DNA of 64,000 nucleotides, taken from Drosophila miranda (lineage: Eukaryota > Arthropoda > Insecta > Diptera > Drosophilidae). Position numbers and translations under genes: made by a program. The notes beneath the pieces were generated by a model. The model ran no database searches. It worked only from the letters and a program-made list of their open reading frames with translations, and was not told the DNA's origin. The number at the start of each line of letters is the position of its first letter. The first letter of the stretch is position 1. The stretch is taken from positions 7,502,001 through 7,566,000 of the forward strand of contig NC_046677.1 of assembly GCF_003369915.1 (NCBI RefSeq), read 5' to 3'. Positions 12,423 to 25,428 of this stretch are shown in pieces.

Positions 12423-14096
12423 GCCAACCAAATGCGAAAACGTGTCCGTTAGGGATTTGAAAATTGTGGTTTGCGGTTAATTTTCATTTATTTAAAAAAT
12501 ACGCATTTTTTTAATGCGAATGCATAATTTGTATTTCATAATCAAACAAAGAAATATAATTTATGTTATTTCTTTCATTAATGTTTGAAATTCAGAACAA
12601 AAGGAGAATCCCATTCTTAAAAAAATTATTTATTTATAGAAAAACTAAAAAAATCAATAAACAACTAAAACTCCACCATATCCACATAAAATGTACTCAT
12701 TACGTGATCAGATACTAGTTATTTATCTTCAAAAATGTATACAAGAACCTGTTTCGCTTGGATATGAATGCAAGAGTCCACACACATACGAATATGTTGT
12801 ACATTCATATGAATGGTTCGCCGAATGGTGGTTCCTCCTTTTGTGTCGGGGCGGAGCAGCCGTACGTACGTTTTCCAACCTCCAGAAAGAGCCAGAGCTG
12901 CCTGCGCCGTGCACCATCTCGCTTGCTCTCTGGCCGCTCCATCCGCCTGTCAATCAATCACCTGTCAACGTGGCCACGCTCACTGGCCATGAGCTTACCC
13001 CCGACATAGACGGACACGAGGCACTTGGCCAATACACACACAGATACGGCACACAGCACACAGCATACAGATTCTTGGCAGCATCGGGTATACATTTATT
13101 TGTGTACTCGAAAGATACAAAACATGGCTGTGGCTGGGGGGTTTGTTGTTAGCAAATGGTGGACTTTGATTGGATTGTCTCATGGGAATTGCTTCAAAAT
13201 ATGTTTTGGGAAATTGAAAACCAAGAACCTCGTTTGTCATTCTTTCACGTTTCCTTTTATATAGAATAAAGATATATTTATACTATTGTTAAGGTATTCT
13301 ATCTCTATCACTAATTCCATTAGTAATACTATGAATATGCATGTAGGCTTTCATCAGTGTCTATCCGAATGAATAATAGAGAAATATATGCCATTCCCAA
13401 ATGGGGTTCTTCTCCATTCGATTTACATACTAAATAAACACCTTATTAGTATTCCTATTACTATTGTTTTATCATCTACCAAATATTTGTTAACCAATAT
13501 ACATATAGGCTCTCATCACTCTAAGAGTACTCCCTAAGAGCTCCCCTTCTCGAACTCCCTTCTGCGAGTACTCCCCTGTATCTCTCTCTCATTATCATTA
13601 GCTTTCGCTTTCGACTTTTCTCTCTCCTCCAATCCTGACACTTGTCTTTCCCCCCTCCCTTCCTTTGTCTACAGTTTCCCTTTAGGCTGTTTTTTTCTTT
13701 TTCCAAAAAATTTATCGAATCCGCAGGACAATGGCAAAAGCAAAAGCAAAAGCAGAATGAAAGCAATGAAACAGAAGCGAAACACAAATAAATAAGGATA
13801 ATAGCTGGGAAGAACAAAGAAGGCCAAGAAGGAGGGAAAATAAATGCCTTGAAAAAGGGGTGGTGGTGGATGAGGGTGAGTTTCCAGTGGCAGAGGCAAT
13901 TAAAAAATATTTAAACTGCTAGGGCGTTGGGGCGGGCAGGGGGGTCCTTGGGTCTACGGCCTCATTCCTGGGGAGGGACTGACGGACTGCTTCGAGTGCG
14001 GATTCTGATGGCCTTTCTTTGGAGCGGCTCCCCTCTGATGCCCCTTCTTTGGACTGGACTCTGACGCCTTGAGGCCGAAGTTGTTGCCCCCGAAAT

Positions 14097-14119
14097 GGGG
14101 TTGGGGTTGGGGTTGTGGG
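14097..14119 (+). repeat. GGGGTT array with G-quadruplex potential
   Basis: Three GGGG runs spaced by TT are followed by TTGTGGG. Four G-runs close together satisfy the usual intramolecular G-quadruplex pattern. It is a short simple repeat inside intron 1. Confidence 0.75.
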
Positions 14120-16262
14120 CGAGGGTCTAAGAGAAATTTATGCATACTTTCTTCTGCATTGACTTTACGGCACAGCTTTTCTTTTGTTTTTTCGCCCTGA
14201 AAACGGGGGGGCAGGAAGGAGCCTGGGCTGACGTTTCCCCCGTAAGAAAATCAGTTTGAGTTGTGTGATTGTGTACGTGAGCATAACGGTTAAAATGGCC
14301 ATAGACGGAGACCAGGACTCTGTCCCGTTCTGGTCCTCGTCCACCCCAGAAATGGCAGGCGTCCAACCCTCGAACGAACGCTTTTGCCACTGCCACTGCC
14401 ACTGGGTTCCTTTGCTGCTGTCAGAATTGATTGATTGAATTGCCACTTTATGAAATTTGTGAGTCTTCAGAGATGTGCGTGGAAATTTCGTGTTCTCGTC
14501 TTCGTCTGTGCCTCACACTCCTTGGGGGTGCTTTGGGGGTGGTATCTGGGTATCAGGGCTCTGGTCGTGGCCGAGGGTTGCTTTTGCTGCTGATTTGTGT
14601 TTGTGTATGTGAGGCGGGCGCTTTGGCTAACAATTTGCAGCATAAAATACATAAAATTATGTGCAGCGCTGAGGCGAGGCCGAGGCGGCCATTAAATGTG
14701 ATAGATTTATGACAGACAGCCATCCAGCCATCCAGCCAAAGCGGTATCCAAAAACAAAGACCCACAGAGTGGGTGGGATGGCAGGACTCTGGGGGCTACC
14801 CAAACCCCCATAAAGATGCAACTGATTAAAATTGCAAAATTGTTCAAATGAGATTTGGCTGTCGGAGAGATCTCTGGTAGGGAGGTCTCTGGTTGGAAGA
14901 AGTAAATTCCAGCAAATGTCAACGATTTATCTTGATGGAACAGAGTAAAAAGTTGTGGGTGTTTTAGGGAATAGAAAAAAATGGAATTTACGAATTAAGG
15001 ATAGAAAAAAAAACACAATAAACGATAGGTAGAATATGTAAAAATTGTAATAGAGAAAAATTAATTATATATTTTTTAAAAAGTAAGTAATTAATGCAAT
15101 TTTTTAGCAGATTAAATGTTGCAGGCAAACAAAAAAGTATAAAAGAATGTATTTATGCATTCAATATTTTTATTGGAATAAAAATATTATGTAGATTCGA
15201 ATGGGCGACTGCTAACATGAACAGAAGATATGAAAAAATTAATTAAAATTAGAATTTAGTTTAAAATAATATAAATAAATTATTAAATTAATTTAAATTA
15301 ATATTAAATAATTATTTAGTTAATCAAAAAATAACAAAATAATTTTGTATTCATTATTAATTTCAAGAATTAATTAATTTAAATTTTATTTATTTTATTT
15401 TTAAAGATATTCCCAGGCTATTATTTTTTTATTTATACTACAATATTAATGCTATTAATCCATAATTAATAATTATGCTTGAGCAAAAAAACTTTAATAA
15501 AATAAGAAATTCATGGTCTGATATGCATAAAATTCAAAGCAGAATAAATATTAAATCATTACTTCTAAGAGCAGAAAGAAACATAGAAAAAACACTAAAA
15601 TTGTCAAAAATTGTATTAGAAAATATTTTAGAATCGAAGAGAATATAATAGAATAGTCATAAAGGATGTTCTGAACTGTTTGTTACATTTCTAGTGCATA
15701 CCTGTATCCACTACGCCTCCTTTCATACGACTTCTTAAACCCTCAACAAAAATACTTTCTCTATTAAAATCTATACACAGAGCCCCTACAATACCCAGGT
15801 ACTCGTAGCTTCTCCTACCTCACACTACTACCGACAGAAAACCCTAATGAAAAAGGAACCAATTTGAATGCAAAATAGATTCGAATAGAAGGCTTATTAG
15901 AATAGATTGCAGAAATTAAGAGAACAGAGAACCAACTACCAAATGAAATGAATCCCCCATCTCTCCCCTGGAGGCAGGCAAATTGAATGAGGTAGCAGGC
16001 CCAGTGCCCCGTGCCCCGTGCCCCGTGCCCCATGTCCCCCACCACCCGAGCTCTCTCGCTTGAGGCAATTACAAAATGATTGAATGGTAATTTCAGGCGG
16101 CGAAAAGTTGGCTTCTGGCTTTTGTTGTTCTTTTCGGATTCTCGGATTCCGGATTCGAGTTGTTGTTCGTGGCATAAATTCCCATTATTTATGGGGGGCT
16201 GTAACTGTTTGTGATATTTTATTTCGCGCAAGGATAGCGAAGGATAATTTGCGCACCCAAAC

Positions 16263-16285
16263 AAAAAAAAAAAAAAAAAAAAAAA
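16263..16285. repeat. Poly(A) run, 23 bases
   Basis: An uninterrupted A homopolymer flanked by ACAAAC-type sequence. No target-site duplication or element body beside it marks it as a retrotransposon tail. Confidence 0.9.
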
Positions 16286-16826
16286 CAAACAGGAAAAACC
16301 GAAAAACTTAACAAAGAAAAAGCGTCCCGAATGTTTGGAATTAATTGCCCAAGCCGCTCCGCCCGATCCTCTCTGGCTTCCTTTCTGCCTTTGCCTCCAA
16401 TCACAAACAGAAGAAAAAAATGTTTTAATTAATAAAATTGAATGTGTGCGAAAATTGAAAGGATTTTTCCTGGCTCTCAGTACCCATTTAGCTGCCACTG
16501 CCTTCTGGGTGTTGTTCTCGCATTCATCTTCGACGCTCACTCGCAGGCCTCTCTGCTCTCGCATCGGCCTCTCATTTCGTATGCAAATGATTTATGCCAG
16601 AAAGTGTCCTGCCACCAGCGGCAGAGGAGTGGGAGGAGGCGGAGTCGGAGGATTAGAGTGTCCCCGCCTGTCCGCCCCCTAAACTTTTCCTCTGGCCCTC
16701 GCAAATGAGCGGACATTCGCTCGCTGGAAAGAGCGAATTTTTCCAGAGGTCGGTCGCCTACAATTTCTCAATTGCTGAAGAGGGAGGCTTTTTAAAATAT
16801 TTACTTAACATCCTATTATCCTCACG

Positions 16827-16883
16827 CGGACGTGGATGTGGACAAAGACAAGGACGCGGACGCGGACGAGGACGAGGACGAGC
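16827..16883 (+). repeat. GGACxx hexamer array
   Basis: Successive six-base units begin with GGAC: GGACGT, GGATGT, GGACAA, GGACGC and GGACGA. Read in one frame this gives a D/E/K-alternating peptide, but I see no gene around it. Confidence 0.8.
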
Positions 16884-19800
16884 CACGACCCCGGGGTTGT
16901 TGTATCAACATTAAAAACGATAAACTTGCCGCACAGCCACGACGACGAGACCCAGTGAAAAAGAGAGAAATGCAAAAAAGGACGAAGGACACGTCTTGTC
17001 TGTCACACCGAAATGTCACCGCGGGGTGAATTACTGGCAAACCAAGAGAGAAAAAATGCTGCAACAACAAAAATACTCGTACTATGCGGGAGCGAGCGGT
17101 TGAAAGTCGACGGGGGGAATACGCTAACTTTTTGAAAAATAAAGAAGAGATGTATAGGATGAATGGGTATTGGGTGGAAGGTATGGCACTGTATCATAAT
17201 ACTTATATTACAATAAGACTACTTTAATCGGGAGAGAATGACTTTTTTCTGTAGAACTATTCTGTTCTAAGTTTAAATTTCCCGTAAAATTAGGGATATC
17301 TATTAATTTTATAGTTAAAATCTTTTATATTCAAAGAAGCAACAGGATAAGTCACTTATCTTCACATAAAATAGATATTTTGATCATCATAAACATACAG
17401 AGAATTTTTAAGGGATACTATACTGACCCTAATAGAAGCTAAAGAAAATCAACAAGTTAGGAAATTTAATGAAAAATAAATGATATTTTTTATAACTTTT
17501 AATGAAATATAAATAAAATCATATACCATTTTGGTTTAGTTCGATCGTTCAAGGAGCATTCTTAATGGCTTATTTAGAAATATGACCATATGCAATTAGG
17601 ATGATTCACAATCCCATAATTTTCTGCCTCTTTTAGTACTGATATAAGTAGAAATCATAAATCCTTATATCAGCTGTAAATCAAATAAATTGTATTATAA
17701 TTTTAAAAAGAATTGATGGTACTTTCGATGCATAAAATCTCTAAAACTGTCTTAATGGATACTTCTCTTATCAAATCCCCTCTTATTCCCCTATTTCATA
17801 ATAATTCTTATACTACTCCCCAAAAAGTCCCTCTCAAAATTCCTCTTCTATTTGGAAAGGGTATTCACACACGCGATCATAACAAAATACAAAAAAAGAA
17901 CAGATTCCCCTAAAACAAAGGAGAGTGTATCAGTATGTGTGTGTTTTATGTGTGTGCGTGTGGGAGCAGGACAACATCAGAGCAGAGCAGAGCAGGACAC
18001 GCGCCCCAAAGGCAAACAAAGCGAAACACACACACAACAAACGACAAACGAGATAGATAGAGCAGGCGACCCAAGAGGGACAGAAAGAGACAGGCATAGC
18101 GAGTGTGGGGGGGAAGTATGCCAAGCGTGTGAGTGATTTATGGGCCAACGAGTGACGAGGACGAACCAGAATTCTTCAGGATAATGCCGACATAACGAGA
18201 TTGTTTTATGTACACATTTTCTCCTTGTTTGCGCCGTCGTCGTCGTCGTCGTAGTCGTCGTTTCGTTCGCAGGCAGTCGTTTCGTTTCGGGGTGTCGGAT
18301 CCCGGACATCGTCCTTGTCGGCAGAGGGACCCTCTGATGAGGAGAATGACAGGGGTGGGGTGGGGTGCCTGGCTGTAGGTGGATTCAGAGTCGAATCCTG
18401 GGGTATATGTACACATAATGACACTTTTCGCTGACTATTCCCGATGTTGGTGCGCAGCCCGCACAGTGCTTTCCATTTGTATATACCTATACTCCTACTC
18501 GTACGTCTACGTCTGTGTGTGCGTTATCTGTTTATATAACTTTCCTAGTATGGGTGTGTGGGTGTGGGTGTTCCTGTCTGTCTGTCGGTGTGTCTGTGTG
18601 TGTGTGTGTACTTATGCCCAGAGGACCTTCAATCAAATCCGTAATCCTTATTCAGTGCGTTAATGAGCTTCACATTAATTTGTCACCCACAAGGGCTCAC
18701 CTGATATTTTGTTTATGCACAACCCCCCAGTATACCCCCACCCAGACAGACGAGAATGGTGGCTGGTCCTTGAATGTGGCTCCTGAATTTGCTAGGATCT
18801 CAGCTTTGTCTAATTAAAGACTGATGTGTTGCCAGTTTGGGAATGACAAATATTTTGGTATTTTATGGGATTTGAAAGAAGGGATAAAGATCTAAGTGAT
18901 ATAAGATAAAGAATATAGAATTTTAAGGTACTTACAAGGATTTTCTAAAGTTTTCTGCATCTATATCCTTTATCCTTATATTCTGTATCAGTTTTGAATG
19001 TGAAAAGATATTTTAGAGGAAAGAAATGATAGTAAAATAATTGAAGATATCTAGTACATACAGATCTATAAAAATACCTATCCGAGTTATATCTTATTCA
19101 AACTCGAAACAATCCTTATCAAACAAAACCCTTCCTTGCCTTTCAGAATAAAAAAGATCTAACAATAATTAAAAAACGAGTATTTTATGGTAGAATATCT
19201 GATTTCGTTCTGCAGATCCCTTATAGATCATTTTATATTATTCATTATAGATAACTATACCAATTCCTTCCCCTGTGACCGCATAGTAGTTCTCTCTTCA
19301 TTTCGCTACATCCAATTTAAACCACTTTCCTTTCCAAGGAACCTTCAAACCCTCCAACTTAATGCCAACTATTGTACAACAAGACGATCCTAAATTATGT
19401 CCCCTAGTAATTATGACCCGCACAAAAATTAAGAAAAACAAAACACAAATAAACGAATTTTATTTCATTTGTTAAGTGCACAATTTACGACGTTTTCTGG
19501 CAATTATACAAAAGAACTCGCCAAAGATGCATGATTCATTCCTTACAGAGAGAACAGAACCGCTTGCGAGGGTTCCTCTGTGTGTGTGTGTGTGTCCTTC
19601 TGTCTCGGGGTCCTGTGTGATATATTCTTCATAATTTCTAATTTCCGGCTAAAAATAATTCTAAACATTAAGTAGAAATTATTTGAGAAACTTTTCGGGG
19701 GCTTGTTCTGGAAATTTACAACTAAAAACAAAAGCCAGTGGAAGGGAAGGGAGTGGAGTGGAGTGTGGAGTACACCCCCCGGACTAACGTCGATACAAAC

Positions 19801-20420
19801 AAATTCTCATTAATGGCCAAGAGAACGGCTGAAACCCAGAGCTAAGCGGAACCCAGAGATATGGCTGGAGTTAAGGGCAAGGGAGACAGAGTAACCCAGA
19901 AATGGTACCCAGAGCGAAGCCAAAGCGAAAATTTCGAGCATGTAAATGAGTCCGGGATTCGGGCTTTCGGGCTTCGGGGTTATTGGTGGGGGGGGAGTTT
20001 TTGGGGTTAGAGAAGTTCCTATGCTTTCGGGGGGTGGGTGGTGGAATACAAAATATGATTTTGACAGAAAACAACAAAACAAAATCCATAATTCAGGATA
20101 AAACATAATTCCACACAGCAACAGGAACGTAAGAGGGGAGGGTACAGAGGGAGAAGAGAGAGCCACACAGATGCACAAGAAAACGGGAAAGGAGCACGAA
20201 CTTTGAAGAACGACGGTTTGAATACTCTTTATAAGGAGTGGAGTATGATATAGGGATACGATTGGGAGGTAGTTAAGACTATATAATAACAAGATATTGC
20301 ATTGGACAGAGACCGATGCTTGGATCTGATTCTTGTTCCTAGTCTCGGAGAAATAAATATTCCTCGACATGACAATACATACAATTTGTTATTTCATTAT
20401 TGGGCATTCCGTTTGACAGG

Positions 20421-20580
20421 CACCGTATATTGTTTTTGATGTCTTGGGACCGACTTTTGCGTTTCGCCAAAGACTGTGTATTTTGTTACTAGATTCTTCG
20501 GACCTGAAGGAAGTAAGTTCTGTGCCTCTCCAAAGACTGTGAATATTGTTGTTGAATACTAAGGACCGACCAAGGCACTG
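20421..20580. repeat. 63-base degenerate tandem repeat, about 2.5 copies
   Basis: CCAAAGACTGTG occurs at 20467 and 20530, exactly 63 bases apart, each followed by a TATTGTT-type stretch and a GGACC word. A further diverged partial copy begins near 20421. On the minus strand the units encode IHSLWR twice in a 69-codon frame, which is a consequence of the repeat. Confidence 0.7.
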
Positions 20581-23174
20581 TCGAACAGAACACCACATAT
20601 AAAACTGCCATATTCAAAGGAATCACTTAAATGAAAAACGTTACTCCATGTGATATAGTGAACTGATCATACTAGTTCCTAATTATATATTTATTGCACC
20701 TATAATATTTCTGATTACCTTTAGAAAATAAGGTTCTTACCATGGTTTTATCGTGTCCCATTAGAATACCGCAAATAATAATAAAAAACTTATGGATAAA
20801 AACTGACGGATTTTCAGAGCTTTATCAGTTCGATCAGAACTATATACACGTCTATACCCTATGTGGTTCCCTCTCTAATTTTCCAGCGTTGACAAACCTC
20901 TTCTCGAAACCATAGAACCCTCCACAAAAAAAGAGTACCAAAAAAAGGAAAAGTCTGGATGGAAAAAACAACAGCATTATGAATTACGGTACAATGGCGG
21001 GCACAGGCAAATGAGCGCAAGAGAGCAAAAAGAGATGCTAAGAAGAGAGTGGGGGAGTAAAAAAGAAAGAGAGCGCAATGGAGAGAGGGGTGAGGGCGAG
21101 GGTGGTGTGTGTGTGAGTGTGAGTGAGAAGCAGTTACAGTTATTTATTAAATCCCTTTACGCATTTTCATAATAATTTCACAAAAATATTTTAAATGCGA
21201 TGGCGACGATGGTGGAGGAGTGAGGGACTGGGGGGAGGGCGGTTTCTGTGTGCCCGACTGGGCGACTGGCGAGGCGATGTCTGCCTGCCATCGGGTGATT
21301 CATGTCATTGCCCGGGTGTTTGTATCATTAAACTTTTATGCAAGAAGGAGGCACAGACTCGCCGAAGCGGAGGGAGGAGCACAAACAGGGAACGGCACTC
21401 ATCATAAACAGGACAAACGAGCGTGAATTTAATCCCTTTTGGCACACAAAAAATCATATTTTTTTCGCCCGCGAGTAGCAACAACAAAAACAACAGAAAA
21501 CAAAGCCAAAGCAAACACTCGAAACAAAAAGAAATGGAATTGGATAAGGAGATATGGAGATGGGGATAAACAATTGAATGCCACTTTGAGGTATCGGTTT
21601 TGGTGACTTTTTTGATTCTGTGCAAAGAAATATATCCATAGACTAGAATATGAAAACTGAGGGATGTGTAGATATGGAAAGGATAAAGGATTTAGGAGAA
21701 AGAACTTAAGGAATATCGAAATGTATTAAATAATTTTTTACTGCTTTAATTTTGACCATATTCCAATATTCACAACATATTAAAATTATAATAGGAATTT
21801 TCAGAAAATCAGAAATATCTGAAATATCAGAAATATAAAAAAGTATTTATCAATCATTTTGATCATATTTCGAAGGATCAGAGATCTTTTAAATGTTTTG
21901 CTTGAAATTTTACATTTTTTATCACTCTCTTGATATTAGTATTGATATCTTGATTTTTTTTAAATTCTGATATTAATTATACCATTTTATGGAGATATAT
22001 TTACAGCTTGTCCAGTTCCAGTTCTATTTTAATGCCTTAAGAGTTATCCATCTAAGAAAAGTAACCGTATATCCATCGAAGTATCCATCGTATATTTCCA
22101 TCATAAGAAGATTTCCTCCGTTAGCTCCATCATAATCATTTTCTTTGAGATACTTTTGTCAGCACTCTATCGTAGTACCGTAGAATCACTTACATTTTGC
22201 CTAGAATTTCGAACTAGATCAACTTCGAACTGTATTGTAGGGCATTCGGAGACGAAAAGCGCTGTAGAAGGTGGGGTGAGAATGAAAATGACAGCACGAA
22301 AAATAATTCTAATCTCCTCATGAATATTCCTTTTACATTTTCATTTTGCAAAGAGCGAAGCTGCTGTCCCGAGAAGAGCAGAGCAGAGCGTAAACCATCA
22401 ACAAAAAAGGACAACAAACAGAGTAGCGGAGAAAGAGAAAGACAATAGCAGGAGAAGCACAGAAAGAGTGAGGGAGCGAGACAGTCTAGGAGGAAAGGCA
22501 GAAGGGAGCTGTTTCGGGGCGCCGCCTGATGCGTAAGCTAAAGAAATACGATGGCGTCGCGGGTACAATGGAGGGAATACTCGTATATACACAAGCTGGC
22601 AGCCGTTTGTTATTTTATTTTATTCGAGCTCTGGAGACCACCCCGTCCCTGCATACCCCGTGGCCCCGTATCCGTGCCCGTGTCCGTGTCCGGTATTTCG
22701 CTGATGGGCAGTCGTCCGTCGTTCAAGTGCCTGCCGCCTGCAGTCGCCAGCTTCGTCGCTGTAGTCGTCGTCGTCGTCATCCTTGGGTCCTGCCTGCCAT
22801 GGCTGGGGCATCGAAATTATAAACTTGGCTGCTAAAGAAGGTTAAGTGATAAATTAACGCCACTGGGCCCCCCTTTCCACTTTGGAACGCGAATGCTTTA
22901 TGCACGAGTGGACCTTTTAGTTTATTGTTATTTTACAGAAAAAGCAGCCCCTCGGCTAAAAAGGACCTCTGTTTCAATCGAATAATTACGAAAAGTGGCC
23001 CAGAAATGGCCTCAAAAAACAGAAGTTGGGGGCCAAGAAATCAGTTCTTTGGAGTGGTACAGGGTTTAAGCGTTGATTGTTTGGGAAACTAAAGAAATGG
23101 ATCAATTTTGTTCTATGATTTGATGATATATCAATGGGGATTATATATTATTTTGATGAAAAATAATTTAAGTT

Positions 23175-23460
23175 CAAGAGTTGCTTCTTGAAAGTCTATA
23201 GAATTCATGAGGATTGCTTTTTCTAAAGATCTATTACCATTTTATGCCAAATTTCTCATTCTTTTCATCATATTTGTATGATTATCCTATAATAAACAAG
23301 CCTTAAATAAAAAACACAACGAAAGCAAATAAAATATTATATCAAATTACTATATATTAACGCAAGAGTTGGTTCAAGAAAGTTCTATAGAAATTAAGAG
23401 GATTCCATCCTCCATTTCTATACTCAAGATCTATGACCATTTGAACCATAATTTTCCAAT
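23175..23460. repeat. Two-copy direct repeat just upstream of the DUF229 gene
   Basis: CAAGAGTTG at 23175 recurs at 23363, 188 bases apart. After each comes the same series of words: a TTC...AAG word, TCTATAGAA, GAGGATT, AGATCTAT and ACCATTT. The second copy ends about 80 bases before the DUF229 start codon. It is a diverged local duplication and may carry promoter elements. Confidence 0.65.
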
Positions 23461-23538
23461 ATTTTTTATAATATTTTAATCATCAAGGTACCCTTAGAAT
23501 TTCCCTTAATAAAAAATTAGAGTATTGTCAAATATGAA

Positions 23539-25428
23539 ATGTGTTTGGCGTGTTGTTGCAGTTGTTTATCTTTTGGATTGTTCTGCTGTGTCACCTTTTA
23601 CTTTCTAAAGGATCCATTTCTCGATCGATTCGTGTACGAAGAGCACGCGATTCTAGAAAATTATTTTGTAAATACCAATGGCTGTAGGATTATGACAACG
23701 TCTCCTTACTGTCCGGATGTCCGGTATCATTGGTGGGAATTGAGAAATTACATCTGTCCCAGTGAGGGATTTGTGGAGAGCATCCATAATGAGAGTGGCA
23801 AGTATCTCAAGACGCGAGATGACAATAGAACGGATCTGAACTGCTCTTATTATGTGGTGGAACGAAAGACAGACTTTGAGAATCGGCTGCTGTATCACCA
23901 GGAAATAGAGATGTTGGATAGAAGGTCCTTTGAGATGGAAGTTCATGGGGATATTGTGCGTGCAGTGTGCTTCAATGGATCGGATTTCTATAATGGAGTG
24001 CACTTCTTTGTGAATAAACCTTCAGTAAAGAGGAGACGCCGTCAAGGATTGCCCAAACTTAAGTCTGCCACCTCCTCGGATAGCCTTTCTGTCTTGATCC
24101 TGGGCCTGGATTCGGTCTCCCATCTGCACTTTCTACGTGCCATGGTCCATACGTACGCTTTCCTGCAGAACCTGCCGCATGTGGAGTTCATGGGCTTCAG
24201 TCGCGTGGGCAGCAGCTCATTTGAGAGCATGATTCCCCTGTTAACGGGTTGGAACAGCCAGGAGATCAAGGACTTCTGCTTGGATTCCAAAAGAGGCCTC
24301 GATAGGTGTCCGTTCCTCTGGAAAATGTTCCAAAATGCGGGCTACGAAACGGCCTTCGGGGAGGATAATATAGACATGGGCTTGTTTACCCTGGATAAAC
24401 CAGGTTTTGAGCATCAGCCCACGGATTACTATCTGCGTCCTGCGCTCCTGGAGATGTGGCAGCAGACCAGGAAGAAGATACGCCATGGGGCATACTGCAA
24501 TGAGGAGGATACGTATGCCATGGTCCTGCTGAACTTTCTCTACAAACAGTTGCCCCTTCATGAGAGGCACCGCTTCTTCTCGTTTCTCTGGTGGACTCAA
24601 GGGATACACGCCGTCTTCCAATATGGAAGGGTACTGGACAAACCCTTTCTCGAGATGTTTCAAAAGTTAATGGAGAGGGAAATCCTTAATAATACACTTA
24701 TTATGTTTGTGTCCAACTATGGCCTCAAGGATGGAGACGCCAATACCTTCTCAGCGACCAATCAGGCTCAAATGGAGGTTAGTCAGCCTTTGGCCATCAT
24801 TTCCTACCCCGAATGGCTAGAAGAGCGGTATCCTTTGGCTGTAAAGAATCTGAAAATGAATAGCAGGCGACTGGTAACCGCCTACGATCTTCATGCCACT
24901 CTTTTGGACATGCCCCACCTGGCAGCCCTGGAGGATCAAGAGATTCGCCTGCGCAGCCAGCAGTTGGAGAGCCCTTTGCTGAAAGAGGATCTCCCTCGGG
25001 GCATAAGTCTGTTCCTGCCAATACCCGACCAGCGGGACTGTTCGGTGGCCCACATACCCGCAGAGTACTGCCTGTGCCACAAGCCCTCGAGCATCCCTCT
25101 CAAGGATATCAATGTTATACGCGCTGCCCGTTTTATCATCCTGCAGATCAACAAACTGGTGGCATCCAATCATCCGCCGTGTCAGCTGTTGTCTTTGGAT
25201 CGAGTGCTTGCGGCAGAGCTGTGGCATCGATCGCTGGACCAACATCAGTCCGAGATCAGGCTTCAAGTGCAAACGCTGCCGGGTTTGGGACAGTTCGAGG
25301 GTGTGGTACGGTTTACGGACTATACTTTTGCCTTGAATGGACCCCTAAGACGATTGAACGAGGATTCAAATGAAAGTTCCTATTGTATACAGAATATTTT
25401 GATAGAAAAATATTGCTTTTGCCGGTGA
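23539..25428 (+). CDS. DUF229-family protein (sulfatase/alkaline-phosphatase fold), probable pseudoenzyme
   Basis: A single open frame of 629 codons nested in intron 1 of the zinc-finger gene, on the same strand. Residues 2-23 are Cys-rich and hydrophobic and could anchor an extracellular or lumenal domain. The body follows the DUF229 family: LGLDSVS (Asp191, expected metal ligand), a GFSRVG-SSSFES segment (224-230), AGYETAFGED (to Asp276), PTDYYLRP, LNNTLIMFVSNYG (to 395), YDLHATLLDM, a RGISLFLPIP segment, CSVAHIPAEYCLC and a Cys-rich C-terminus. From memory of the family, the nucleophile motif is usually GDNTFPN and the second metal site SDHG. Here these read GSSSFES and SNYG (Asn393, Tyr394), and the usual SH(N/D) segment reads TQGIH. 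Catalysis is therefore doubtful although the frame is intact. The ATG chosen is the first in frame. A TTGTTGCAG at 23563-23571 could be an acceptor for an upstream exon. Function unknown. Confidence 0.9.
   Translation: MCLACCCSCLSFGLFCCVTFYFLKDPFLDRFVYEEHAILENYFVNTNGCRIMTTSPYCPDVRYHWWELRNYICPSEGFVESIHNESGKYLKTRDDNRTDLNCSYYVVERKTDFENRLLYHQEIEMLDRRSFEMEVHGDIVRAVCFNGSDFYNGVHFFVNKPSVKRRRRQGLPKLKSATSSDSLSVLILGLDSVSHLHFLRAMVHTYAFLQNLPHVEFMGFSRVGSSSFESMIPLLTGWNSQEIKDFCLDSKRGLDRCPFLWKMFQNAGYETAFGEDNIDMGLFTLDKPGFEHQPTDYYLRPALLEMWQQTRKKIRHGAYCNEEDTYAMVLLNFLYKQLPLHERHRFFSFLWWTQGIHAVFQYGRVLDKPFLEMFQKLMEREILNNTLIMFVSNYGLKDGDANTFSATNQAQMEVSQPLAIISYPEWLEERYPLAVKNLKMNSRRLVTAYDLHATLLDMPHLAALEDQEIRLRSQQLESPLLKEDLPRGISLFLPIPDQRDCSVAHIPAEYCLCHKPSSIPLKDINVIRAARFIILQINKLVASNHPPCQLLSLDRVLAAELWHRSLDQHQSEIRLQVQTLPGLGQFEGVVRFTDYTFALNGPLRRLNEDSNESSYCIQNILIEKYCFCR

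Larger units (their letters stand above)
12087..23160 (+). other. Intron 1 of the zinc-finger gene, first part; no gene supported
   Basis: The intron opens with GTAAGT at 12087 and closes with CCACAG at 35687, 23,601 bases in all, with the DUF229 gene inside it. This first part holds AT-rich blocks (about 14990-15660 and 17200-17720), simple repeats, and several open frames of 150-250 codons. None of those frames has a recognisable domain and several cross microsatellites. I see no RNA gene. Confidence 0.6.

Noticed and set aside
12691..13152. 153-codon plus-strand frame in intron 1
   Set aside because: ATG-initiated, but no domain, no flanking gene signals, and it crosses CACA-rich sequence.
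15815..16564. 249-codon minus-strand frame, the longest unexplained one
   Set aside because: It runs through the 23-base poly(A), giving a run of Phe, and through a GTGCCCC array. No domain, and other frames overlap it.
19810..20370. 186-codon minus-strand hydrophobic frame
   Set aside because: The composition comes from purine-rich plus-strand sequence (GAGA and G-runs). No recognised domain.
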